This document shows positions 9,034-15,684 of a DNA stretch of 17,466 bases, one piece after another. Under the pieces are notes generated by a model, which was not told the origin of the DNA, did no database searches, and was given only the letters and a program-made list of their open reading frames with translations. The position numbers were made by a program, and so were the translations under genes. Each line of letters begins with the position of its first letter. Position 1 is the stretch's first letter. The DNA comes from JBBSMX01 sp038232935 (GTDB lineage: Bacteria; Bacteroidota; Rhodothermia; Rhodothermales; JANQRZ01): assembly GCA_038232935.1 (NCBI GenBank), contig JBBSMX010000087.1:1-17466 (forward strand). Direction: 5' to 3'.

Positions 9034-9942
9034 ATGGCGATGCGGCGGGGTGTTTGGCGATGGGGTAGAGACGCGACAGGTCGCGTCTCTACTGCGGTGC
9101 TGGCAGCGATCCTGCTGGCAGCGATCCTGCTGGCTCTTACGGCGCTGCCGGCGCAGGCCCAGACCTCGCGGCTCGCCGAGCAGATGCGGGCGCAGCGGGC
9201 GAAGGTCCGCATGCAGGAGATCGCCGGTGGAATGGGGCTGGCGGCGGTCCCGCGTGGTCCCGTCGAGATGACGTACGAGCCGAGCGAGGCGGCGAGCCTG
9301 CTGTTCTGGTGGCTCCCCCGCAGCCGCACGCCGCGTGTCGAGTTGGATTCGCTGGTGGTCGTCGCCGCGCCGGAGCCCGAGCCGACGCCCATGGTGCCGG
9401 CCCTCACCACCATCGCGTGGGACCGCGTCGGCCCGGCCGAGCAGGCGGCGTTTCTCGACCGCTTCCGCGAGGCGCTGTGGACCGTCGAGGGGATGCAGTT
9501 CCACACGGCGCTCGACACGATCCCGACGCCGGAGCTGCGCGCCCGCCTCTTCGGCCACTTCGGCGCGCCGACGAGGACGGCGGTGGCCCGTAGCGTCGCG
9601 GGGTTCGAGGGGAGCCAGCACGTGCAGTTCGAGTACTGGTTCGTCGTCAACGACTCGATCCCCTTCGTGGCGCTCGACGCCGACGGGCCGTTCGGGCGCG
9701 GGCTCGTCCTCGCAGGCGATTTCGCCCATGCGGCCGTGCTCGGCGCGGTGAAGCGCGACTTCGTCCGCCGCCTGCTCACGCGCGGCCGGCTCATGCCGTA
9801 CGTTGACTACTACCATTCGCGCGAGCGCAACCAGTGGTACCGGACCGGGTATGACGGGGCAGACTATTACGTCGAGGAGATCAAACGGCCCCGCTGGGTC
9901 CGGCGGCGCTCCGAAGACGGAAAGTGGTACCTTTTCCGGTGA
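9034..9942 (+). CDS. Exported protein of unknown function between lepA and lepB
   Basis: This 302-residue protein is not recognised. ATG 9034 follows a GGTGAGG-like ribosome-binding site and lies three bases after the lepA stop, suggesting co-translation with lepA. A signal peptide is clear: a basic n-region, a core made of a repeated LAAIL unit, and the cleavage-like end LPAQAQ near residue 43. Residues 11-20 are encoded by a perfect palindrome (9065-9092). The mature part has a Pro/Glu-rich linker (about 110-120) followed by a folded-looking C-terminal half rich in aromatic and charged residues (QFEYWFVVNDSIPFVALDAD, VDYYHSRERNQWY, DGKWYLF). No catalytic motif or membrane segment stands out, so the product is probably periplasmic. 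A GTG at 9097 is a possible but poorer start, as it would remove the basic n-region. Confidence 0.75.
   Translation: MAMRRGVWRWGRDATGRVSTAVLAAILLAAILLALTALPAQAQTSRLAEQMRAQRAKVRMQEIAGGMGLAAVPRGPVEMTYEPSEAASLLFWWLPRSRTPRVELDSLVVVAAPEPEPTPMVPALTTIAWDRVGPAEQAAFLDRFREALWTVEGMQFHTALDTIPTPELRARLFGHFGAPTRTAVARSVAGFEGSQHVQFEYWFVVNDSIPFVALDADGPFGRGLVLAGDFAHAAVLGAVKRDFVRRLLTRGRLMPYVDYYHSRERNQWYRTGYDGADYYVEEIKRPRWVRRRSEDGKWYLFR
9065..9092. repeat. Perfect 28-base palindrome (13+2+13) with GTAG/CTAC ends
   Basis: GTAGAGACGCGAC (9065-9077), centre AG, then its exact reverse complement (9080-9092). It lies inside the signal-peptide coding region of the gene at 9034. The GTAG end and the size resemble REP-type elements handled by REP-associated tyrosine transposases. 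From memory, similar GTAGAGACG palindromes are common in cyanobacterial genomes; I could not check this. Confidence 0.7.
9100..9134 (+). repeat. 15-base tandem duplication in signal peptide core
   Basis: CTGGCAGCGATCCTG occurs at 9100-9114 and again at 9115-9129, followed by a partial third start (9130-9134). Being a multiple of three, it duplicates the five-residue unit LAAIL in the hydrophobic core of the exported protein's signal peptide. Confidence 0.8.
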
Positions 9943-10026
9943 ATGAGCCCGCTGCGGGACGCGAAGGCGTAGCGGCTCCGCGTTTCGTCCGGTACGTCTA
10001 ACATCTTCTCATTTGCCGACAGTCGA

Positions 10027-11154
10027 GTGCTGAGCACCCCGAGCAAAAAATCTAGTGCTTCCCGCGAGGTGGCACGCACGCGCCGCAAAGCCGAACGTGA
10101 GGCCGCACGCAATGGGCAGGCCGGGAAGAAGCCGGAAGGGTGGAAGGAGACGCTGCGGTTCTGGGCATGGGCCATCCTGATCGTCCTCGTCGTCCGGGCG
10201 TTCCTCTTCGAGCCGTTCCGCATCCCGACGCCGTCGATGGAGCGGACCCTCCTCGTGGGCGATTTCCTGTTCGTCTCGAAGCTGCACTACGGCGCGCGCA
10301 CGCCGAACACGATCGGCATCCCGTTCACGGGGCTCTATCTGGAAGGACTCGAACTGCCGCAGACCCGGCTGCCCGGCTTTTCCGGTGTCGAGCGCGGCGA
10401 TGTCGCCGTGTTCAACTATCCGCCCGAGGCGGGGCCAATCGAGCGCAAGACGCCGTACATCAAGCGGCTCGTCGGTATCCCCGGCGACACGGTGTTGCTC
10501 CTCGACAAAGTCCTCTACGTCAACGGCAAGCGGTTCCCGCTCGCGCCGACGCAGGAGCAGAACTGGGTGGTGACGCCGGACGGCAACGTCGGCATCCCGC
10601 GTGCCCAGCTCGATGAGGTCCATGCCGAGCTGCTCGGGACGGTGCCGGGCACTAACCACATTGTTGTCAACGGTCCGCCGACAGCGGCAGAAGCGATCCG
10701 GTCGTGGCCGTACGTCGCGTCCGTCGAAGGATTTGCGATTCCCGAGGGCCGCTCGAACGGCCCGATGTTCCCAGCCGGGAGCGATTTCAACCGCGATAAC
10801 TACGGCCCGCTCGCGGTCCCGCAGGCGGGGCAGAGGGTGGCGCTGACGGCCGCGACGTGGCCCGCGCTGAAGGACATCGTCACGCGCTACGAAGGGCACC
10901 GCGCCGAAGTCCTCCCGGACGGCCTCTTCCGCATCGACGGAGAGATCACGGACACCTACACGGTGGAGCAGGACTACTACTTCGCGATGGGGGACAACCG
11001 GGACAACTCGCAGGACGGTCGGTTCTGGGGCTTCGTCCCGCAGGATCACCTCGTCGGGAAAGCCGTGTTGATCTTCTTCTCGCTCGACATGGAGAACCGG
11101 ATTCTCGGCCTCATTCCAACGCCCCGGCTGCGCGGCCTCAAGCCGATCCGCTGA
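10027..11154 (+). CDS. lepB: Signal peptidase I, first of two tandem copies
   Basis: This 375-residue (GTG start) membrane serine protease removes signal peptides from exported proteins. A basic N-terminus rich in Lys/Arg is followed by one membrane segment (about residues 44-62). Box B, RIPTPSME, gives nucleophile Ser70. The general-base lysine is Lys146 in YIKRLVGIPGDT. The C-terminal box GDNRDNSQDGRFWGFVP (from 322) is intact. About 150 residues between the lysine box and the GDN box form an expanded middle region, as in other Bacteroidota enzymes. It shares gene order with the E. coli lepA-lepB operon. The paralogue at 11318 keeps the same boxes and similar C-terminal ends (KPIR and HPIR). 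Confidence 0.95.
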   Translation: MLSTPSKKSSASREVARTRRKAEREAARNGQAGKKPEGWKETLRFWAWAILIVLVVRAFLFEPFRIPTPSMERTLLVGDFLFVSKLHYGARTPNTIGIPFTGLYLEGLELPQTRLPGFSGVERGDVAVFNYPPEAGPIERKTPYIKRLVGIPGDTVLLLDKVLYVNGKRFPLAPTQEQNWVVTPDGNVGIPRAQLDEVHAELLGTVPGTNHIVVNGPPTAAEAIRSWPYVASVEGFAIPEGRSNGPMFPAGSDFNRDNYGPLAVPQAGQRVALTAATWPALKDIVTRYEGHRAEVLPDGLFRIDGEITDTYTVEQDYYFAMGDNRDNSQDGRFWGFVPQDHLVGKAVLIFFSLDMENRILGLIPTPRLRGLKPIR

Positions 11155-11201
11155 CCCCCCGCCGCGCTCGCAGTCGTTCGCGCTGCTCACTCCCGGTTTC
11201 G

Positions 11202-11234
11202 CGCGGCCGTCCCCTTCGAAGGGGGACGGCCGCG
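11202..11234. repeat. 33-base palindrome between the two signal peptidase genes
   Basis: CGCGGCCGTCCCC (11202-11214) is exactly complementary to 11222-11234, around TTCGAAG. It is the only obvious structure in the 163-base gap between the lepB copies. It could act as a terminator or processing site, although no T-run follows, or it could be an intergenic repeat. Confidence 0.55.
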
Positions 11235-11317
11235 ACTTGTCGGGGCAGGGGGTCCGCACGGCTGGATGCGAACGGGTCCAGTTGCTCCGTTCTTGACGGG
11301 CACCAACTCCGTTTCTT

Positions 11318-12391
11318 TTGGACGACGCACCACCTATCGCTTCCGACGCCGCGCCTCTTCCCGAGGTGGAGCAGCCCCCTGAGTCGGCGAAACCGAATCG
11401 GCTCAAGCCGTGGCTGATCGTCGTGGTCGTAGCGCTGCTGGCGGCGCTAGGGATCCGGCTTTTCGTCGCCGAGGCCTTCCGCATTCCCACGGCGTCGATG
11501 GAGCGGAGCCTGCTCGTCGGGGACTTTCTGTTGGTGTCGAAGCTGCACTACGGGCCGCGCACGCCCGTCACGCTCGGCCTCCCGTTCACGGATCAGTACC
11601 TGCGGGGCGTCACGCTCCCCTTCGTCCGTCTCCCCGGCTTCTCCCACGTCGAGCACGGCGACGTCGTCGTGTTCAACCTCCCCACGGAGACCGGGCCGCT
11701 GGACCGGCGGACCCATTTCATCAAGCGCGTCGTCGGACTGCCGGGCGATACCGTGGCGCTCGTTCACAAAGTGGTGCAGGTGAATGGCGAGGCGCTGCCG
11801 CTCGGGGCAGGGATCCAGCAAGACTGGCTCGTCGCACTCGATCCGGCTGTGCCGTTCTCGCTCGGGGCGTTCCACGAAGCCGGGGTGACGATGCCGGCGG
11901 CACGCGAGGGGGAGGGCATGTGGCGGGTGCGGATGACGCTGGCTGAGGCCGAGACGGTGGCGGCGTGGCCGGCGGTACGCGACCTGCGGCCTGCCGTGTC
12001 GGAGCGGGTCGATATGCTGTTCCCGTTCGGCCTCCGGCAGACGCTCGACGACTACGGACCCGTCGCCGTCCCGAAGCGGGGGCAGACGGTGCGGCTGGAT
12101 GCGACGACGTGGCCCGTCGTGCGCGACGTGGTCGAGCGCTACGAGGGCCACACCGCCCGCCGTTTCGCCGACGGGCGCTACGAGATCAACGGTGCGCTCA
12201 CGGATGCGTACACGTTCGAGCAGGACTACTACTTCGTCCTCGGTGACAACCGCGACGACTCCTCCGATAGCCGCCGCTGGGGGTTCGTCCCGCGCTCGCA
12301 CCTCGTCGGGAAAGCTATGCTGGTCTACTTCTCGTGGGACGCGCAGTCCGGGCGTCCTCGCCTCGACCGTTTGTTCCACCCGATTCGGTAA
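11318..12391 (+). CDS. lepB: Signal peptidase I, second tandem copy
   Basis: This 357-residue protein starts at TTG 11318; no ATG or GTG gives a better start before the conserved region. An acidic/Pro-rich N-terminus precedes one membrane segment (about 31-50). All catalytic boxes are present: RIPTASME with Ser60, FIKRVVGLPGDT with Lys136, and GDNRDDSSDSRRWGFVP from 309. The middle region (about 165-245) is the part that differs most from the upstream copy, which suggests different substrate preference or partners. A recent duplication is unlikely given that divergence. The TAA stop lies inside a palindrome (12388-12415). The two copies are likely expressed together, but the 163-base gap with a strong hairpin may separate them. 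Confidence 0.94.
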   Translation: MDDAPPIASDAAPLPEVEQPPESAKPNRLKPWLIVVVVALLAALGIRLFVAEAFRIPTASMERSLLVGDFLLVSKLHYGPRTPVTLGLPFTDQYLRGVTLPFVRLPGFSHVEHGDVVVFNLPTETGPLDRRTHFIKRVVGLPGDTVALVHKVVQVNGEALPLGAGIQQDWLVALDPAVPFSLGAFHEAGVTMPAAREGEGMWRVRMTLAEAETVAAWPAVRDLRPAVSERVDMLFPFGLRQTLDDYGPVAVPKRGQTVRLDATTWPVVRDVVERYEGHTARRFADGRYEINGALTDAYTFEQDYYFVLGDNRDDSSDSRRWGFVPRSHLVGKAMLVYFSWDAQSGRPRLDRLFHPIR

Positions 12392-12415
12392 GGGCACAGC
12401 ACGCTGCGCCCCTAC
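12388..12415. repeat. 28-base imperfect palindrome (13+2+13) covering the lepB stop codon
   Basis: GTAAGGGCACAGC (12388-12400), centre AC, then GCTGCGCCCCTAC (12403-12415). The arms agree at 11 of 13 positions. The TAA stop of the second lepB (12389-12391) is part of the left arm. The right arm differs by one base from 14108-14120, so this is a repeat family. Its layout equals that of 9065-9092. Confidence 0.6.
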
Positions 12416-12441
12416 GCCGTTTCTCCCAAACCCGTAGTGCC

Positions 12442-12813
12442 ATGACTCGCCATTGCTACTCGGTCCTCGCGCTCCTGCTCGCCGCGCCCGCTTTCGCGCA
12501 GCCCGACCGGGCTATGCCCGATACGACGGCGCTCGTCCCTCACTGGCCGGAGCGGTTCCGGCCGAGCCCACTCCTAGCCCAGCTCAGTCTTTCGCCAGAC
12601 TCCGTGATCGCGCGGCGAACGTCGCCCGAGGTCCGTGCCGAAGCCGCCATCGTGGACCCCGACATCCTCGCCCCGCCGGACTCAGCGACCGAGGCAGCGA
12701 TGCGGCTCATCGTCCCGCCCGAGCATGCGGACGCAGCGATGATGCACGATCCCGGCCCGGCGCGCTCGCCGAGATCGGCGTGGAGGGAGAAGCGCCCGGC
12801 TGGTCGTCGGTAG
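12442..12813 (+). CDS. Short exported protein, unknown function, possibly frameshifted
   Basis: ATG 12442 gives 123 residues with a clear signal peptide (MTRHCYSVLALLLAAPAFAQ). An earlier in-frame GTG at 12334 would lie inside lepB and is unlikely. The mature part is Pro/Ala-rich without recognised motifs. From about 12757 the reading frame acquires unusual codons (AGA, AGG) and an Arg-rich end. The frame one base back stays open to a TAG at 12849-12851, with codons typical of the region, and reads ALAEIGVEGEAPGWSSVATG. One lost base near 12757-12768 would explain this; the intact product would have about 136 residues. Confidence 0.5.
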   Translation: MTRHCYSVLALLLAAPAFAQPDRAMPDTTALVPHWPERFRPSPLLAQLSLSPDSVIARRTSPEVRAEAAIVDPDILAPPDSATEAAMRLIVPPEHADAAMMHDPGPARSPRSAWREKRPAGRR

Positions 12814-12846
12814 CGACGGGTCACCTCGCGGTGCGAAACAAGCAGG

Positions 12847-12879
12847 GGTAGGGAGGATTCAACCGGGACCCTCCCCACC
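12847..12879 (+). terminator. Stem-loop before the site-2 protease gene
   Basis: GGTAGGGAGG (12847-12856) pairs with CCTCCCCACC (12870-12879) with one mismatch, around a 13-base loop. It starts about 35 bases after the short exported gene and ends 12 bases before the next ATG. It could end the upstream transcript. No T-run is present. Confidence 0.3.
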
Positions 12880-12891
12880 TTATCGCTGCTC

Positions 12892-14031
12892 ATGCGCGGA
12901 TCGCTCAACATCGGCCGGATCGCCGGGATCGACCTCTACCTGCACTGGACGTTTGTGCTGCTGCTAGCGGGGGCGTTCGCGTTCTACCTCTTCAGTGGCA
13001 GCACGCTCGGGATCGCCCTCACGGGCCTCGCTCTGATCCTCACCGTGTTCGGGTGCGTGGTGCTCCACGAACTCGGCCACGCCCTCATGGCCCGCCGCTT
13101 CGACGTGCCGACGCGTGACATCACGCTCTACCCCATCGGCGGTGTAGCCCGGCTCCAGCGCATCCCTGACGAGCCGAAGCTGGAGCTGTTCGTCGCGGCG
13201 GCGGGGCCGGCGGTGAACGTCGTGATCGCCGGGGTGCTGTTTGTTTTCCTCGTCGTCACGGGGCAACCACTCGAACCGGGCGCAGGCCTGCTCGCGCCCG
13301 CCGAGCGGTTCGTGCAGAACGTGATGTGGATTAACGTGGTGCTCGTCGTGTTCAACCTCCTCCCGGCATTCCCGATGGACGGCGGCCGGGTGCTCCGTGC
13401 ACTCCTCGCCTTCAAGCTCGAGTACGTCCGCGCCACGCAGATCGCTGCGGGCGTGGGGCAGGGGATGGCGTTCCTGTTCGGGCTCGTCGCCATCTTCGGC
13501 GGGTTCAACCCGTTCCTGCTCATCATCGCGCTCTTCGTCTATTTCGGCGCGCAACAGGAGGCGAGCTTCGCGATGATGCGGACGGCCATCGAGGGGCTGC
13601 CCGTGCGGCAGGCGATGATTACGCAGTTCAACCCCCTCCACCCGTGGGACACGCTCGACGAGGCGGTCCGGCTCCTCCTTGCCGGGGCCGAGCAGGATTT
13701 CGCCGTCGTGGACGAGGGGAAGGTGGTCGGCGTGCTCACGCGGAAGCGGCTGCTGACGGCGCTCGCCGAGGGCGACCGGACGATTCGCGTGCAGCAGGCG
13801 ATGGAGAAGGCGTGCAGCCCGGTCGGGGAGGGCGAGATGCTCGACGGCGCGTTCCGCCGGATGCAGGAGGAGGAGTGCGCTCTGCTCCCGGTCGTCCGCG
13901 ACGGGCGGCTCGTCGGCCTGCTGACGGCCGAGAACGTCGGCGAGCTCGTGATGGTGGCGACCTCGCTGCGCAAGCAGACAGGCCGAGGCTCTGACGTGAG
14001 CGGCCTGCTCGCCGCGATGCGCTCGGGCTGA
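12892..14031 (+). CDS. Site-2 protease family (M50) metalloprotease with C-terminal CBS pair
   Basis: This 379-residue polytopic membrane protein has the zinc site HELGH at residues 59-63 on a hydrophobic helix. The third-ligand motif is NLLPAFPMDGGRVLRA with Asp163. Together these define an intramembrane zinc protease of the SpoIVFB/M50B type. Several hydrophobic segments span residues 18-215. From about residue 235 two CBS modules follow (DFAVVDEGKVVGVLTRKRLL and CALLPVVRDGRLVGLLTAENV), which usually bind adenine nucleotides and tune activity. Its substrate is unknown; family members cut membrane-bound regulators or leftover signal peptides. The latter would fit the nearby signal peptidases. 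The start ATG is the first in frame and puts the first helix at the expected place. Confidence 0.93.
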   Translation: MRGSLNIGRIAGIDLYLHWTFVLLLAGAFAFYLFSGSTLGIALTGLALILTVFGCVVLHELGHALMARRFDVPTRDITLYPIGGVARLQRIPDEPKLELFVAAAGPAVNVVIAGVLFVFLVVTGQPLEPGAGLLAPAERFVQNVMWINVVLVVFNLLPAFPMDGGRVLRALLAFKLEYVRATQIAAGVGQGMAFLFGLVAIFGGFNPFLLIIALFVYFGAQQEASFAMMRTAIEGLPVRQAMITQFNPLHPWDTLDEAVRLLLAGAEQDFAVVDEGKVVGVLTRKRLLTALAEGDRTIRVQQAMEKACSPVGEGEMLDGAFRRMQEEECALLPVVRDGRLVGLLTAENVGELVMVATSLRKQTGRGSDVSGLLAAMRSG

Positions 14032-14093
14032 AGCGCGACGACTGTCGGGCGACGAATGGGCGCCGAGCCCTCGCCGGGATTTGGTGGCCTCGG

Positions 14094-14120
14094 GCAGGGC
14101 GCAGTGTGCTGTGCCCCTAC
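14094..14120. repeat. Decayed copy of the GTA...TAC palindrome upstream of pepP
   Basis: The right arm GCTGTGCCCCTAC (14108-14120) matches 12 of 13 bases of the arm at 12403-12415. The left arm (14094-14105) has lost one base and retains pairing through two G-T pairs. It lies in the 157-base gap before pepP. The rest of that gap holds only the candidate promoter box. Confidence 0.5.
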
Positions 14121-14145
14121 GAGCGTGGCGCTCTGGCACAACGCC

Positions 14146-14152
14146 TATCTTC
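14146..14152 (+). promoter_or_regulatory. Candidate -7 box for pepP
   Basis: TATCTTC, the same sequence as the box before ileS, lies 43 bases before the preferred ATG (14189). An earlier in-frame GTG at 14081 would place the box inside the coding sequence. No clear -33 element is seen. Confidence 0.3.
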
Positions 14153-14188
14153 ACTGCTACCGTCCCCCGTCTTCCGTCCACTCCCGTC

Positions 14189-15604
14189 ATGGTCCATCCC
14201 GAAGTCGCCACCCTCGACCGTCGCTTCACCGCCGACACGTACCGCGCTCGCCGCGAGCAACTCCGCGAAGCCCTCGGCGGCGGCCTACTCCTCATCCCCG
14301 GCAACGCGCCCGTGTGGCGGAACGCGGACAACCTGCACCCCTTCCGTCAGGACTCACACTTCCTGTACCTCACCGGCATCGCACGCCCCGGCCTCGCGCT
14401 TCTGCTCGACGCCGACAGCGGGGAGGACGTGTTGCTCGGACCGCCCGAGGACTTCGACGATCTCGTCTGGCACGGCCCGCACCCGTCGCTCAGCGACCTC
14501 GCCTCGGAAGCTGGTGTCGCCGATGTGCGGGACTACAGCGAACTGGGCGATGTGCTGGAAGCGGCGAAGCGGCAGGGGCGGGCGGTCCACTACCCGCCGC
14601 CGTTCATGCCCGGCACGCAGATCGAGCTCGCCCGGCTGTTGGGCGAGTCGGTCGAGGCCGTGAAGGAGGGGGCATCGGCTTCGCTGATGCGCGCGCTCGG
14701 CGAGAAACGGGCGGTGAAGACGGGCGCCGAGATCGCGGAGATCGAAGACGCCGTGGCGGTGTCGGCCGAGATGTACCGCGTGGCGATGCAGATGACGCGG
14801 CCCGGCCTGCGCGAGGTCGAGGTGCGCGCGGCGATGCTGCACGCCGCCCTCCGGCACGGGCGCGAGGTGTCGTTCGAGCCTATCACGTCGGTGCGCGGCG
14901 AGGTGCTCCACAACCACGCCAGCGGGAACACCCTCCGCGACGGTCAGCTCTTTCTCCTCGACTCGGGCGTGGAAACGGCCGAGGGCTATGCCTCCGACAT
15001 CACGCGGACGATCCCCGTCAGCGGCCGGTTCAGCGACGAGCAGCGGGCGATCTACGAGATCGTACTCCGCGCCGAGGAAGACGCCATCGAGCGGCTCCGT
15101 CCCGGCGTGAACTTTCGCGACCTCCACCTCGCCGCCGCCCGTACCATCGTCGAAGGGCTGAAGGCGGCGGGGCTGATGAAAGGCGACGTAGAGGACGCGG
15201 TCGAGGCCGGGGCGCACGCGCTCTTCTTCCCGCACGGACTCGGCCACCCGCTCGGGCTCGACACGCACGACGTGCAGGACCTCGGCGATACCTACGCCTA
15301 TCCCGCCGACCAGCCGCGCAGCGAGCAGTTCGGCCTCAGCTTCCTCCGCTTCGCCCGCGACCTCGCCCCCGGCCACGTCATGACCATCGAGCCCGGCATC
15401 TATTTCATCCCCGTCCTCATCGACCGTTGGCGCAGCGAAGGCCGCCACACCGAGTTCGTCGACTACGACGCCGTCGAGCACTTCCGCGACTTCGGCGGTA
15501 TCCGGATCGAAGACGACGTGCTCTGCACCGAGGACGGCGCGCGCATCCTCGGCTCCGGCATTCCGAAGTCGGTGGAGGACGTGGAAGCCGAGATGGCCGG
15601 CTAG
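14189..15604 (+). CDS. pepP: Xaa-Pro aminopeptidase (aminopeptidase P, M24B)
   Basis: This 471-residue cytoplasmic metallopeptidase removes an N-terminal residue that precedes proline. The N-terminal creatinase-like domain includes WRNADNLHPFRQDSHFLYLTG. The pita-bread catalytic domain has all five metal ligands: Asp258 (LLDSG), Asp270 (SDITRT), His353 (HGLGH), Glu401 (TIEPGIYF) and Glu441 (GIRIEDD). His349 and His360 match the extra active-site histidines of E. coli PepP. The length is close to the E. coli enzyme. ATG 14189 is chosen because the family begins shortly after it and because a promoter-like box and a repeat lie upstream. The gap to the next gene is 80 bases, so co-transcription with the J-protein is possible. 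Confidence 0.94.
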   Translation: MVHPEVATLDRRFTADTYRARREQLREALGGGLLLIPGNAPVWRNADNLHPFRQDSHFLYLTGIARPGLALLLDADSGEDVLLGPPEDFDDLVWHGPHPSLSDLASEAGVADVRDYSELGDVLEAAKRQGRAVHYPPPFMPGTQIELARLLGESVEAVKEGASASLMRALGEKRAVKTGAEIAEIEDAVAVSAEMYRVAMQMTRPGLREVEVRAAMLHAALRHGREVSFEPITSVRGEVLHNHASGNTLRDGQLFLLDSGVETAEGYASDITRTIPVSGRFSDEQRAIYEIVLRAEEDAIERLRPGVNFRDLHLAAARTIVEGLKAAGLMKGDVEDAVEAGAHALFFPHGLGHPLGLDTHDVQDLGDTYAYPADQPRSEQFGLSFLRFARDLAPGHVMTIEPGIYFIPVLIDRWRSEGRHTEFVDYDAVEHFRDFGGIRIEDDVLCTEDGARILGSGIPKSVEDVEAEMAG

Positions 15605-15684
15605 CGGTTCGGCCGGTCGTTGCGTCGGTCGGAACCTCTCGGTCCGTCCTGCGGTGCCAGAAGCCCCCTCGCACCGCCCCGATT

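Noticed and set aside
11280..11320. AGTTG/CAACT stem followed by a T-rich stretch, as an intrinsic terminator before the second lepB
   Set aside because: The stem is only 5 bases with a 19-base loop, and the T-rich part runs into the TTG start codon.
12334..12441. Earlier GTG start for the short exported protein
   Set aside because: It would overlap the end of lepB and the palindrome and would hide the signal peptide, which begins exactly at ATG 12442.
15606..15637. Possible hairpin between pepP and the J-protein gene (GGTTCGGCCG with CGGTCGGAACC)
   Set aside because: The stem needs bulges and is not clearly better than expected in such GC-rich sequence.
14056..15684. Upstream extension of the J-protein frame through pepP, suggesting a fusion
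   Set aside because: The extra residues are an out-of-frame reading of pepP (Arg/Pro-rich). The J domain begins directly after ATG 15685.
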